The notes: a model not told the origin generated them from the letters alone. A DNA stretch of 64,000 bases from Planctomycetota bacterium (GCA_016930595.1 JAFGGJ010000030.1:1-64000), one strand, 5' to 3'; shown: positions 48,060-57,388, numbered from the stretch's first letter. Numbers and translations are program-made.

Positions 48060-48383
48060 TTACTCCCGGCAGATGAGCTCGGCGGCGTTGTGGACGCCGA
48101 GATCCTTGAAATACCTGTGCATTTCCTGCGACAGGATTATCGTCGCCGGGCGGTCCAGTTTCTTGGCCTGCCAGATCCCGTCCATTATCAGTCCCAGGAA
48201 GAGCGAGTATATGCGTTCCAGCCGGGTGAGATCGAACGTCACCTTCCCCGTACCTCCCGCGCTTATCGACTCATGTATCGTGTCGGAGCACTCTTCCCGC
48301 ATTTCCAGGCGCAATTGCGGCACCAGCAACCTGAGGGTCGTTTCTTCGCCGTCCTGTATTACTTCCCAGATCTCTTCGCTCAT
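48060..48383 (-). CDS. STAS-domain-like small protein
   Basis: The 107-residue protein has the alternating strand/helix pattern of STAS domains: TTLRLLVPQLRLEMREEC, then KVTFDLTRLERIYSLFLGLIMDG, which corresponds to the VDLSxVxFIDSSGLG segment of anti-sigma-factor antagonists. A serine is present at the usual phosphorylation point (YSLFLG). It could be a phospho-switch for a partner encoded nearby. The ATG overlaps the DUF2752 stop as ATGA, with GGGGGA upstream. Confidence 0.6.
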   Translation of the reverse strand: MSEEIWEVIQDGEETTLRLLVPQLRLEMREECSDTIHESISAGGTGKVTFDLTRLERIYSLFLGLIMDGIWQAKKLDRPATIILSQEMHRYFKDLGVHNAAELICRE

Positions 48384-48787
48384 CTGTGTCCCCCGATCAG
48401 CAGCACAGCCAGCCTGCCTGCGTAATATATCAACCACGCCCATCCTGACATCCCCGCAAATACGTACATGCCGCCCAGTATCTTATCCCGTCCGGACCGT
48501 ATCACCAGCGCCATTACTCCGCCGGCCAGCAGCACCGGCGCCATAACGGCGGCGATGAGGTGATGCCGCAATGCCTCCAGCGGCCTGCCCCGCACCAGCG
48601 CTGCGACCGCCCTGGTGCCGCCGCACAGCGGACACGGCAGGCCCGTCATCGTCACCATCCGGCATTCCCGCGTCACTTTCCCGGGGGCAAAAATCCCCCA
48701 CGCCAGCATGGCCGCCCCCAGCGCGGTTATTGCGGCGGCCTTGTACAGCGCGGTGCTCGCGCCCGGCCGAGTCCCTGCCTCATTCAT
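48380..48787 (-). CDS. DUF2752 family membrane protein
   Basis: The 135-residue protein has three hydrophobic helices and the diagnostic motif MTGLPCPLCGGTRAVAAL after the first helix. DUF2752 proteins are small membrane proteins of unknown function. It begins inside the 3' end of the kinase gene, overlapping it by eight bases, and ends in an ATGA overlap with the STAS-like gene, so expression is coupled. Confidence 0.88.
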   Translation of the reverse strand: MNEAGTRPGASTALYKAAAITALGAAMLAWGIFAPGKVTRECRMVTMTGLPCPLCGGTRAVAALVRGRPLEALRHHLIAAVMAPVLLAGGVMALVIRSGRDKILGGMYVFAGMSGWAWLIYYAGRLAVLLIGGHR

Positions 48788-50036
48788 AGTTTATCACGTC
48801 GACGGCGTCGGCCGGCAGTACCCTTTCGCCGGCGGCCGTTTCCACGACGAGCACCGCTTTGTCGGGCGATATGCGTCGCAGCCCGACGATCCTGCCCCGC
48901 ACGGTTTCGCCGGTGTCTTTCAGCCGGAGCTCCGCTTCTGCAATCTCGCCGGCCGCGGGCGTATCCGTTGCTTCCGGTTCTTCGCCGGTCCCGGCCGTCC
49001 CTGCGGCGGGCGTGGCGTCCTGCGGCCCGGTGCGGCGCCGGCTTCTGGTTGTGCTCGCCACGACGATCAGGGCGAACAACAGCACCAGTACGCCTGCCGC
49101 CACCATGACCGCCTGCAGCCCCTGCCGGGATTCCACGGGCTTGAGGGGCAGCGTCTTGGCGCCGCGCGCTTCCCCGGCGATTTCCTTCAGCTCCGGCGAC
49201 GGGTTCAGTTCGTACATGTCCCGCGCCATGTCCGCCGCCGAAGCGTAGCGTTCTTCCGCGGTTTTCGCCAAGGCCTTGCGGACTATTCTCAACATCGGTT
49301 TCGATATGCCAGCGCGGATCTTCTGCAGCGGCGGTGGCGCCTCCTCAATGTGGGCGCGCAGAGTCGCTATCACCGAGTTCCCGACGAACGGCAGCCGCCC
49401 GGCGAGCATTTCGTACAGCAGCACTCCGAACGAATACATGTCCGTTGCGGGCGACACCTCTTCCCCCTGTGCCTGTTCCGGCGCCATGTATTCAGGCGTT
49501 CCGAGCACCGCCCCCACCGTGGTGAGACCGCTCGAATCCTGCCGGTCTTTTGCCAGGCCGAAATCCATCAGCACCGCGTGTCCGGGCCCGTCGATCATTA
49601 TGTTCGCCGCCTTTATGTCGCGGTGCGTTATCCCCAGACGGTGTATCGCCTGCAGGGCCGAGAGTATCTGGGCGGCCAGCCCGAGCACTTCCTCTTCCTG
49701 CAATTGCCCGCGTTTCCTCATGTACTCCGAAAGCGTCTCGCCCCGCACGAACTCCATTGCAAAATAGTGCACGAGGTCCTGGCTGCCGACGTTGTATATG
49801 TGCACGAGGTTCGGGTGCCGCAGCCTGGCGAGCGACTTCGCTTCCCGTTCGAAACGCTGCACGTACTGCCGGTCGCGCGCAAATTCCGGGGGAAGAACCT
49901 TCAGCGCCACTTCCCGTTCGAGACTGCGGTCATAGGCCAGGTAGACCGCCCCCATGCCGCCTTCCCCGATCTTGCTGCGCACTTCGTACTGGCCCAGCGC
50001 CCTGCCCACAAGATCCTGGAGGCCCTCTTCAGACAT
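48780..50036 (-). CDS. Membrane-anchored Hanks-type Ser/Thr protein kinase
   Basis: The 418-residue protein has a complete kinase domain at residues 17-275: GEGGMGAVYLAYD, VALKVLPP, ITHRDIKAANIMI, LMDFGLAKD and GTPEYMAPEQ. A transmembrane helix lies near residue 315 (LQAVMVAAGVLVLLFALIVVAS). A short periplasmic Pro/Thr-rich linker and a small C-terminal domain (ELRLKDTGETVRGRIVGLRRI) follow. It is coupled to the FHA-sigma54 activator gene by an eight-base overlap. Since FHA domains bind phosphothreonine, the neighbour is a plausible substrate or reader. All catalytic residues are present. Confidence 0.92.
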   Translation of the reverse strand: MSEEGLQDLVGRALGQYEVRSKIGEGGMGAVYLAYDRSLEREVALKVLPPEFARDRQYVQRFEREAKSLARLRHPNLVHIYNVGSQDLVHYFAMEFVRGETLSEYMRKRGQLQEEEVLGLAAQILSALQAIHRLGITHRDIKAANIMIDGPGHAVLMDFGLAKDRQDSSGLTTVGAVLGTPEYMAPEQAQGEEVSPATDMYSFGVLLYEMLAGRLPFVGNSVIATLRAHIEEAPPPLQKIRAGISKPMLRIVRKALAKTAEERYASAADMARDMYELNPSPELKEIAGEARGAKTLPLKPVESRQGLQAVMVAAGVLVLLFALIVVASTTRSRRRTGPQDATPAAGTAGTGEEPEATDTPAAGEIAEAELRLKDTGETVRGRIVGLRRISPDKAVLVVETAAGERVLPADAVDVINYE

Positions 50037-51900
50037 CCTCTTCGTCCTCCGCTCCGAATTCCTTCAGCTTCGCATAAAGCGTCGTCCGGTTAATTCCCAG
50101 CAGCTCGGCCGCCTTCGACTTGTTTCCTCCGGCCGCCTCCAGGACACTCAATATATGCTGTTTCTCCAGTTCCGCCAGCGGCACGACGCGGGGCCCGGCG
50201 TTTCCGGAGGAGATCCGCAATACCCCGCGCACTTCCTCCCCGTTTATGCTGTCGCTCGGGCTCAGCACCATGAGCCGCTCGATGACGTTCTTAAGCTCCC
50301 GCACGTTGCCGGGCCAGGGGTAGTCCATGAAGAGCGTCGCCGCTTCCGCCGTGAGCTCCGGAGGGATCCTTCCCATGGTTCCCGCGAAGTACCCGAGGTA
50401 ATGTTCCACCAACTGCCGGATGTCTTCGCGCCTTTCCCTCAACGGCGGAACCAGGATCCTGATGACGTTCAGCCGGTAGAAAAGATCCTCCCGGAAACGC
50501 CCCGCCCGCACTTCTTCTTCCAGGTTCCGGTTCGTCGCCGCGACGATTCTCACGTCGACCACCGTCGTGGTCGTGCCGCCCACGCGCCGCAGTTCGCCCG
50601 TCTCTATGCTGCGTAACAGCTTGACCTGCAGCCCCGGCGGCATTTCTCCAATTTCGTCCAGGAACAGGGTTCCTCCGTCGGCCAGCTCAAAACGCCCCGG
50701 CTTGTCTTCCACCGCCCCGGTGAACGCTCCCTTCTCGTGCCCGAAAAGCTCGCTCTCCGCAAGCGATTCCGGCAGGGCTGCGCAGTTCAGTACTTCCAGC
50801 GGGCCCTCCCGCCGCCCGGATTCCAGGTGCAGCAGCCTCGCCACCAGTTCCTTCCCCACGCCGGATTCGCCGGTGACCAGCACCGGGCTGTCCGAAGGCG
50901 CCGCCTGCAGCGTTATCGCCTTTACTTCCCGCAGTTCGGCGCTGTCGCCCACCATCTCTATCTCGCCGGCCAGCATCTTTTCCAGCGACTTGACGCGCGA
51001 CGAAAGCTTCTCCTCCTTCCGCAGGGCGTACAGCGGGCCGGCCGCTATCCGTGCTACGGCCGACAGCCACTCCACGTCCTCGTCCGAGAATTCCTGCGCA
51101 CCTCCGACACGGTCCGCGTACAGCACGGCCTGGAGATCCCTGCCTACAACCAGCGGCACGGCGAGCGCCGTCGAAATCTCCAGGTCCAGCACGCTCTGCT
51201 GCTTCCGGAATTTCTCGCCCTTCCGCCGGGCCATCAGGACCGCCTTCAGGTCTTCCGCCGCGCTCTTTATTATGCTTTGGCTCAACGGTATCCTGTCCAG
51301 GTCCTCCGCCAGCGCGCCTCGTCTGCTGCCGCTCTTCCTCCACGGCCGCAGCGATTCCTTTTCCACCAGCACCGGGTACACACGGTCGGATTCCAGTACG
51401 CCCTCGGCCGCCTCCACTATGAGCTGGAACAGCGCGCCCACCGTGCGCGCCGCCCCGGTCGCGCTCGCCAGTTCGTACAGCGCCACCAGCCTGCGGTAGG
51501 ACTCTTCCCGGTCTTTGGCCTTCGGCGATACGATGGAGCGCAGGCTGTCGTCCAGCATCAGCGTCCTTACGCTGCCCGCCGCGGTCTCCTCGACCCTGGT
51601 CCCGTCGAAGTACGCTTCTTCTCGCAGCAGGAGGTTCGTCTCCCCGATGGATACCTTGTCGCCCGTCTTTGCCGGTTTCTTCCCCGATATCCTCCGGCCG
51701 TTCACGTACGTGCCGTTCGTGCTGCCCAGGTCTTCGACTTCGTATCCCGCGCCGGCCGCCCGTATGACGGCATGCCTGCGGGACGCCCGCCTGTCGCCCA
51801 GTGTTATGTCGCAGTCGCCGTCGCGGCCGATGGAGATATCCCCGGTCACGGGTACCGATTTCACCACCCGCCCGCCTTCTTTTACCCAGATGTGTCCCAA
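50029..51900 (-). CDS. FHA-domain sigma54-dependent transcriptional activator
   Basis: About 623 residues. An N-terminal FHA domain (ISIGRDGDCDITLGDRRASRRH, then GSTNGTYVNGRRI) binds phosphothreonine. A GAF-like domain follows at about residues 150-310. The AAA+ domain has Walker A GESGVGKE, the sigma54-contacting loop EKGAFTGAV and Walker B GGTLFLDEIGEM. The C-terminus is a Fis-type HTH (NKSKAAELLGINRTTLYAKL). I place the start at TTG 51900, which has GGGAG six bases upstream and a clean FHA start; ATG 51936 would overlap nth. It is a candidate activator of the sigma54 promoters at 104 and 24939. Confidence 0.9.
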   Translation of the reverse strand: MGHIWVKEGGRVVKSVPVTGDISIGRDGDCDITLGDRRASRRHAVIRAAGAGYEVEDLGSTNGTYVNGRRISGKKPAKTGDKVSIGETNLLLREEAYFDGTRVEETAAGSVRTLMLDDSLRSIVSPKAKDREESYRRLVALYELASATGAARTVGALFQLIVEAAEGVLESDRVYPVLVEKESLRPWRKSGSRRGALAEDLDRIPLSQSIIKSAAEDLKAVLMARRKGEKFRKQQSVLDLEISTALAVPLVVGRDLQAVLYADRVGGAQEFSDEDVEWLSAVARIAAGPLYALRKEEKLSSRVKSLEKMLAGEIEMVGDSAELREVKAITLQAAPSDSPVLVTGESGVGKELVARLLHLESGRREGPLEVLNCAALPESLAESELFGHEKGAFTGAVEDKPGRFELADGGTLFLDEIGEMPPGLQVKLLRSIETGELRRVGGTTTTVVDVRIVAATNRNLEEEVRAGRFREDLFYRLNVIRILVPPLRERREDIRQLVEHYLGYFAGTMGRIPPELTAEAATLFMDYPWPGNVRELKNVIERLMVLSPSDSINGEEVRGVLRISSGNAGPRVVPLAELEKQHILSVLEAAGGNKSKAAELLGINRTTLYAKLKEFGAEDEEDV

Positions 51901-51916
51901 GGACCGCTCCCGCCGT

Positions 51917-52612
51917 CTACTTGATATCTTCCGCATGGCCCGCCGACGGACACTGTGCCGACAGCATGCATTCGCCGCACAGGGGCCTGCGCGCCGCGCA
52001 GATCGTCCTGCCGTGCTGTATGAGCAGCCAGGACAGCTCCCCACGGGCGTCCCGGGGCGCCGCTTCGATCAGGTCCCGTTCCACTTTTTCCGGATCCTTC
52101 CGCTCGGACAGCCCCAGCCTGCGTGACAGCCTGCCCACGTGCGTATCCACCGCTATGCCGTCGTTGTCCCCCCAGACGGCGTATTTTATCACGTTCGCCG
52201 TCTTGCGTCCTATGCCGGGCAGCGTCACCAGCTTTTCCATTTCCCGTGGTACCTTGCCGCCGTGCTCCTCCATGAGCTTCCGGCAGCAGCCTGTTATGTT
52301 CCGCGCCTTGTTGCGGTAAAACCCCGTGGACTTGATAAGCCCTTCCAGTTCCCCGATGTCGCTGCCGGCGTAGTCCGCGGCGGTCTTGTAGCGCTTGAAC
52401 AGCTCCGGGGTGACAAGATTCACCTGCTTGTCCGTGCACTGTGCCGACAGGATGGTCGCCACCACCATCTGCAGGGCGTCCACGTGGTCCAGGGCGGTCC
52501 GCCTGCCGCCGGAATAGCGCCTGCGCAGTTTTTTCAGTATCGTCGCCACGCGCCGCCTCTTGGCCTGCAGGCTCTCCGGCCGCGCCGCCGCGTTCGCTTT
52601 CCGTTTGCTCAT
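51917..52612 (-). CDS. nth: Endonuclease III (DNA glycosylase/AP lyase)
   Basis: The 231-residue protein has the helix-hairpin-helix LPGIGRKTANVIK including the catalytic lysine, the catalytic aspartate in AVDTHVGRLS, and a [4Fe-4S] cluster motif C-X6-C-X2-C-X5-C in TICAARRPLCGECMLSAQC. It removes oxidised pyrimidines from DNA and cleaves the backbone. The ATG at 52612 has AAGGAA upstream; the track start lies 17 codons earlier in the dGTPase gene. Together with dGTPase, HIT and the phosphoesterase it gives the operon a nucleotide-maintenance flavour. Confidence 0.94.
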   Translation of the reverse strand: MSKRKANAAARPESLQAKRRRVATILKKLRRRYSGGRRTALDHVDALQMVVATILSAQCTDKQVNLVTPELFKRYKTAADYAGSDIGELEGLIKSTGFYRNKARNITGCCRKLMEEHGGKVPREMEKLVTLPGIGRKTANVIKYAVWGDNDGIAVDTHVGRLSRRLGLSERKDPEKVERDLIEAAPRDARGELSWLLIQHGRTICAARRPLCGECMLSAQCPSAGHAEDIK

Positions 52613-52613
52613 C

Positions 52614-53762
52614 TCACGTTCCTTCGTGCGGGAAGAATACTCTCCGGTACTCGTCCTGCGCAAAACGGTCCGTCATGCCCGCGATATAGTCCGCCGCCAC
52701 GCGGTGCAGTCCCTCCCCGCCCTCGGCCCGCAGGCGGTGCGCCTCCGGCAGTATCTCCGGCTCGTCGACGTACGCCTGGAACAATTCCTTCAGAAATCTC
52801 TTGGATTTCCTCATCATCCGGTTGACCCGGTAGTGTTTGTACATCTTTTCGAACAGGTATTCCTCGTGGACCCGCTTTGCCTGTTCGATGTCCTCCCCTA
52901 CGGCGACCAGTCTCCGCCCCGCGGCCCTCACGTCTTCCACCGATTGCGCCCCCGCTTCCGCGAGCCGCCTTTCCGTCGTATCCACCGTCGAGCTCACCAG
53001 CAGGTCTATCAGCCCGCGCACGAACTGTTTCCGCCGCACGTCCGGGCTGTCTATGTCGCCGTACGCGACCCCTCCGCGGGCCAGTCTCTTCAGCACCCGG
53101 GCCGACAGCGGCAGGTCCAGGACCTCCGCTTCCTCGGCAAGGCCGCTGTACAGCCCGTCGTCCATGTCGTGGGCGTCGTAAGCGATCGTATCGGCAAGGT
53201 TGACCGCCTGTGCTTCCAGCACCGGACGTTCGTCGGGCGCAAAGGCTTCCAGCGCGCGGGCCGGCGCGTCGTATTTCGTTTCGTGTTTCACGAACGCCTC
53301 CCGCACTTCGTACGTCAGGTTCAGCCCGGGATGGTCCGGGTAGCGTTCCTCCAGCAGGTCCACTACCCGCAGCCCGTGCAGGTTGTGTTCGAACCCCCCG
53401 TGTCCCTTCATCAGTTCGTTCAGGGCGTCTTCGCCGGCGTGCCCGAACGGCGTATGCCCCAGGTCGTGCGACAGGGCTATCGCTTCCGCGAGGTCTTCGT
53501 TGAGACGCAGCGCGCGGGCTATCGTTCGGGCTATCTGCATCACTTCTATCGTGTGCGTCAGCCGGGTCCGGTAGTGGTCTCCCTCGTGGTTCAGGAATAC
53601 CTGCGTCTTGTACTCCATCCGCCGGAACGCAGTCGAATGCACTATCCTGTCCCGGTCCCGCTGGTAGGCGCTCCTGTAGGAATGCTCCGTTTCCGGATAC
53701 TGCCTGCCGGCCGTGGCGGCGGATTTCTGGGCATACGGCGCCAGGTGTTCTTCGCAGGTCAT
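52614..53762 (-). CDS. Deoxyguanosinetriphosphate triphosphohydrolase-like HD protein
   Basis: The 382-residue protein has the dGTPase N-terminus (YRSAYQRDRDRIVHSTAFRR), the HD metal-binding residues in TRLTHTIEV and ALSHDLGHTPFGHAGEDAL, and ANLADTIAYDAHDMDDGL, with the distal aspartate. It should hydrolyse dNTPs to nucleosides and triphosphate. The length matches the shorter type found outside enterobacteria. Its ATG overlaps the HIT stop as ATGA, and nth starts one base after its stop. Confidence 0.92.
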   Translation of the reverse strand: MTCEEHLAPYAQKSAATAGRQYPETEHSYRSAYQRDRDRIVHSTAFRRMEYKTQVFLNHEGDHYRTRLTHTIEVMQIARTIARALRLNEDLAEAIALSHDLGHTPFGHAGEDALNELMKGHGGFEHNLHGLRVVDLLEERYPDHPGLNLTYEVREAFVKHETKYDAPARALEAFAPDERPVLEAQAVNLADTIAYDAHDMDDGLYSGLAEEAEVLDLPLSARVLKRLARGGVAYGDIDSPDVRRKQFVRGLIDLLVSSTVDTTERRLAEAGAQSVEDVRAAGRRLVAVGEDIEQAKRVHEEYLFEKMYKHYRVNRMMRKSKRFLKELFQAYVDEPEILPEAHRLRAEGGEGLHRVAADYIAGMTDRFAQDEYRRVFFPHEGT

Positions 53763-54256
53763 TCCAGTGCTCCGGGCAGCGCGGCGAGCAGTTTGTCGTA
53801 GAGTTCTTCCAGTGCTTGGGGTATCACCTTGGTGTCGGCCACGACCGGCATGAAGTTCGTGTCCGATTCCCAGCGCGGGACTATGTGCACATGAACGTGC
53901 CCCGGCAGTCCCGCTCCCGCCACCGCGCCCACGTTCAGCCCTATGTTGAACCCGTCCGGTCGCAGCACCTCCCTCAACAGCTTTTCCGCAAGTGCCGTCA
54001 TATCCATCAAGCCTCCGCGCTCTTCCGCGGTAAGGTCCGTCAGGTCCGCGGCGTGCCGCAGCGGCGCCGCCAGGAGGTGTCCGTTGTTGTAGGGATACCT
54101 GTTCATGACGAGCAGCGCGTTCTCACCCCGGCGTACCAGGAAAATCCCATTCTTTTCCTCCGGGCCCGCTTCCGCCGCCGTGCAGAGAAAACAGTCCTCG
54201 GCCTTAGCGTTGTCCAGAATGTATTTCATGCGCCACGGTGCCCACAGGCGGTCCAT
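53759..54256 (-). CDS. HIT family protein (Ap4A phosphorylase/hydrolase-like)
   Basis: The 165-residue protein has the N-terminal MDRLWAPWRMKYI of the Rv2613c/Ap4A phosphorylase-like branch, CFLCTAAE that may bind zinc with a partner residue, and the histidine triad GHVHVHIVPRW. Such proteins cleave or transfer nucleotides from substrates like Ap4A. GGGAGGAG precedes the ATG. It is the first gene of the eight-gene minus-strand operon. Confidence 0.9.
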   Translation of the reverse strand: MDRLWAPWRMKYILDNAKAEDCFLCTAAEAGPEEKNGIFLVRRGENALLVMNRYPYNNGHLLAAPLRHAADLTDLTAEERGGLMDMTALAEKLLREVLRPDGFNIGLNVGAVAGAGLPGHVHVHIVPRWESDTNFMPVVADTKVIPQALEELYDKLLAALPGALE

Positions 54257-54383
54257 AACGCTCCTCCCGAATGCGCCCTCCCCCTATTTTACCCGTACGG
54301 GACGGTTTCGCACACGCAGGTTGCTCCCTCCGTTCCATGCCGCCTGAAGCCTTTCCGCTTCCGCAAAAAAGCTGTTCCTGCTG

Positions 54384-54411
54384 TTGGCACCTGCCTGCGT
54401 TGTGCTATGCT
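54384..54411 (+). promoter_or_regulatory. Sigma70-type promoter candidate
   Basis: TTGGCA and TATGCT are separated by 16 bases, 36 bases upstream of the glycosidase-like gene start at 54448. Confidence 0.45.
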
Positions 54412-54447
54412 GATCCCGGCTTCGGATAATAGTCCCGGGAGGATGCC

Positions 54448-56481
54448 ATGCCCGATACTGCCGGAAATGTCGTTCTTGGCGATAACGATGCCCCCGTTCT
54501 CACCGATCCTGCAAAAATCGCCGCCCTGCTGGACAAGGTAGCACGGCCCACGCACGAGCCTATCCAGTTCCTCCGCCGGCGCGGCAGCGCCAGCCCTGCA
54601 GACGAAGCCCATTACGTCCGCATCCATTCCCCCGAAAGCCTCCAGGCCATGCACGACCTGGGCATCCGCCTGCCCAAGAGGTTCCATTTCTACAAGGGCT
54701 TCGGCCTTGAGCGCGAGCGCGCTGAAATCGACAAGACCGTCAAGGTCGCCGAATGGCTCCACGCCCACGGCATGAAGATCAGCGTCTACGTCGGCGGCAC
54801 CATGTTCTCCGATTCCTTCTTCCTGGAAGTCCCCGAAGCCGTCAACTGGATGCGCCGCGACCAGTACGGCCAGCCCGTCACCTACTCCGGCTTCCAGCTA
54901 TGGCGCTACTTCCCCTGTCTCAACAATCCCGACTATCTCGACTACACGAGGCGCGTCCTCGACGTCGCCGTCGATGAAGTACGCGCCGACGAGATTTTCT
55001 TCGACAACCAGATCCTCCGTCACGAACCGCGCTCCTGCCGCTGTGAACACTGCGTCAGGCACTTCCGCGACTACATCCGCCGCACCTACTCGCTCGACGA
55101 ACTCGAACGCCGCTACGGCTACCGCGAAGTCGGCCTTGTCAACCCGCCGGTATGGTCGCAGGCCTGCAAGCCCGAGATCTACAACGAAATCCCCCATCCC
55201 GACGTCCAGGACTGGATCGCCCACCGCACCCGCACCGTCCTTGACTTCTACCGCGCCATGGCCGACCACGTCCACGCCAAGAACCCCGCCGTCGTCGTCG
55301 GTCTCAATATCAAGGGCGTTCACGCCCATAACAGGGCGCTCGACAACGGCGTCGATCACAACCTCCTCGGCTCCGAGGGCAAGCTGCAATTCTCCTGCCT
55401 CGATTCCGGCCAGGCCCACTGCCGCATGCTCGGCAAGGCCCGCGTCTCCGAATGGCGTACTTTCAAAGCCGCCAACTCCGTCCGCATCCACTTTACGGCC
55501 GGCGAAGGCTCTGATCTCGGGATTTCCGAATTCCAGGTCTTCACGTACCGTCCCTTCTATGACGGTTACGGCTGGGCCGGGTCCATGGACGGCGCGGGCA
55601 ATTTCTCCCCCCTCGCACAGTTCTTCCGCATGCACCAGCACCTCTTCCGCGGCCGCCGCCACGTCTATGAAATCGGCGTCCTCCGCTCCTCGGCTTCCAT
55701 GAATTTCTCGAACCGAATCGCCCACGAAAACGTTTATCCCGTCGAAGAAACCCTCTTCAACGCCAAGCTCCCCCTCGGCCTCGTTTTCGATTCCAACATG
55801 TACGAACTCGACGGCTACAAGGTCATCGTCGCCGCGGAACAGCGCGGCCTCTCCAATGAATGGATCGCCGCTCTCCTCAAGTTTGTTGAAAACGGCGGAG
55901 GTGTCGTTTTCACGGGCGGCACCGGCATGTACGACGGCTGGTACCGGCCCCGTACCGGCGGCACCCCCGCTCACGGCCTCGAACCGTTCTTCGGCGAAGT
56001 TCCCGGCGCCTCCGCCCGCAGGAAACTGGGCCGCGGCCGCGTTGCCTACATCCCCGCCCTTGACCTCCCCTATACCATGGACCGCGGCGACTGGCCCGAC
56101 CTCCCGCTCGGCAAAATCCTTCCCCTCGACGACGAAAAACCTCTCCTCGACGCCGTCAAGTGGGTCTGTCCCGCTCCCTTCACCGTTTCCGCTGCCGGCC
56201 CGGCCCCGGTCGCCATGGAAGTCGTCGAAGGCGACAGGCCCGGCGCCCTCTCCATACACTTCGTAAACTATGACCCGAAGAAGAAAGGCCGCCTGAACGT
56301 AAAGCTCGTCCTCCCTGCCTCCGGCCGTAAACCCTCCGCCAGGCTGCTTCTTCCCGCCAAGGCCAGGGCGCGCTCGTACGCTCCGCCGCCGCCCAAGACG
56401 CTCGCGCTGAAAGTTTCGGGCAAGGTCGCTTCGTTCTCGCTGCCCGTCCCGGAGGTCTACGCCTGCGTCACGGTGGAATGA
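54448..56481 (+). CDS. Glycoside-hydrolase-like protein with beta-galactosidase-type C-terminal half
   Basis: The 677-residue protein has an N-terminal TIM-barrel-like domain (HGMKISVYVGGTMFSDSF, ADEIFFDNQILRHEPRSCRCEHCVRHFRDY). A glutamine-amidotransferase-like fold follows, resembling the GH42 trimerisation domain (LDGYKVIVAAEQRGLSNEWI, then FVENGGGVVFTGGTG), and then a small beta domain. CRCEHCVRHF is a probable metal or disulfide site. No signal peptide is seen. It resembles the uncharacterised proteins abundant in Lentisphaerae and Planctomycetota genomes; the substrate is unknown. GGGAGG precedes the ATG, and coding is strongly C-rich. The 62864 product shares the CECETC-type motif. Confidence 0.6.
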   Translation: MPDTAGNVVLGDNDAPVLTDPAKIAALLDKVARPTHEPIQFLRRRGSASPADEAHYVRIHSPESLQAMHDLGIRLPKRFHFYKGFGLERERAEIDKTVKVAEWLHAHGMKISVYVGGTMFSDSFFLEVPEAVNWMRRDQYGQPVTYSGFQLWRYFPCLNNPDYLDYTRRVLDVAVDEVRADEIFFDNQILRHEPRSCRCEHCVRHFRDYIRRTYSLDELERRYGYREVGLVNPPVWSQACKPEIYNEIPHPDVQDWIAHRTRTVLDFYRAMADHVHAKNPAVVVGLNIKGVHAHNRALDNGVDHNLLGSEGKLQFSCLDSGQAHCRMLGKARVSEWRTFKAANSVRIHFTAGEGSDLGISEFQVFTYRPFYDGYGWAGSMDGAGNFSPLAQFFRMHQHLFRGRRHVYEIGVLRSSASMNFSNRIAHENVYPVEETLFNAKLPLGLVFDSNMYELDGYKVIVAAEQRGLSNEWIAALLKFVENGGGVVFTGGTGMYDGWYRPRTGGTPAHGLEPFFGEVPGASARRKLGRGRVAYIPALDLPYTMDRGDWPDLPLGKILPLDDEKPLLDAVKWVCPAPFTVSAAGPAPVAMEVVEGDRPGALSIHFVNYDPKKKGRLNVKLVLPASGRKPSARLLLPAKARARSYAPPPPKTLALKVSGKVASFSLPVPEVYACVTVE

Positions 56482-56508
56482 CCCTGCCCGTCGCGGCGCC
56501 GGGCGTGG

Positions 56509-56514
56509 TATAAT
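56509..56514 (+). promoter_or_regulatory. -10 element candidate for the ankyrin gene
   Basis: A perfect TATAAT occurs 18 bases before the ankyrin gene start, in otherwise very GC-rich sequence. The best -35 candidate (TGCCCG, 18 bases upstream) is poor. Confidence 0.35.
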
Positions 56515-56532
56515 CCGGCTGAAGGATCACGC

Positions 56533-57354
56533 ATGCCGGCCGATGTCCCCTACATGCCTGCTGACCTCTACCTGGCGCTTCGCGACAACAGGCTGCGCAG
56601 AATCCGCCGCCTCGTCTCCACCGACCCCGCCCTCCTTGAATCGCGCAGCGCGCACGCCGGCCTTACCCCCCTCCTCTGGGCCGCCCATTACGGCCATCTC
56701 GAACTCGCCCGATGGCTGATTTCCCGTGGTGCCGACACCTCGGCGGTCGGGAACGACCCCGGCCCCGAAGGCCCGCGCTGGCAGGATGCCGGCCACCCCA
56801 CGAAACACCGCCTTAATTTCATGCCCGACCTGAACGCTCTATCCCTTGCCCGCCTCCGCTCCCACCTCCCGCTCTACCGAGAACTCCTCGATATCGCCGC
56901 CGACCGGGACCTCTACGTCGCCATGCTTGCTGCTTCAGTCTGCGACGACCTCGACTGGCTCACCGAACTCCTGGAAAACGGCGCCCCCGTCGAACCGCCG
57001 GACGCTCTTCCCGGCGGCGATGACCGCACCCCCCTCGTCGCCGCCGTCCTCAACGGCAACTATGATTCAACCGGTCTGCTTATCCGTTTCGGCGCCGACG
57101 TGCACCGCAGGTTCACCTACATCTACCACATTGAGACCGACTCCTGGTCCGCGCAGCACTACTCCTGGCCGCTCGTCATGTTCGCCGCCGCCGAAGAGCA
57201 CCACGACGTTCTTGAACTCCTCCTCGCGAACGGTGCCGACGTGAACGCCACGGAATCACTGGGCCACACCGCGCTCGACCTCGCCCGGAGGTTTAACCTT
57301 CCGGACACCGTCGAATTCCTCCTGCGGCACGGCGGCCGTGAATCGGGCAAGTAG
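56533..57354 (+). CDS. Ankyrin-repeat protein (cytoplasmic)
   Basis: The 273-residue protein has four to five ankyrin repeats (DLYLALRDNRLRRIRRLVSTDP, LTPLLWAAHYGHLELARWLISRGADT, TPLVAAVLNGNYDSTGLLIRFGADV, FAAAEEHHDVLELLLANGADVNATES, GHTALDLARRFN). No signal peptide or lipobox is visible, unlike the ankyrin lipoprotein at 12780. It is probably a protein-interaction scaffold. GAAGGA precedes the ATG. It is convergent with the paralogous lipoprotein genes. Confidence 0.82.
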   Translation: MPADVPYMPADLYLALRDNRLRRIRRLVSTDPALLESRSAHAGLTPLLWAAHYGHLELARWLISRGADTSAVGNDPGPEGPRWQDAGHPTKHRLNFMPDLNALSLARLRSHLPLYRELLDIAADRDLYVAMLAASVCDDLDWLTELLENGAPVEPPDALPGGDDRTPLVAAVLNGNYDSTGLLIRFGADVHRRFTYIYHIETDSWSAQHYSWPLVMFAAAEEHHDVLELLLANGADVNATESLGHTALDLARRFNLPDTVEFLLRHGGRESGK

Positions 57355-57388
57355 CGCCGCTCCTCCCCCGCTTGCCGCCGGACGCTCC

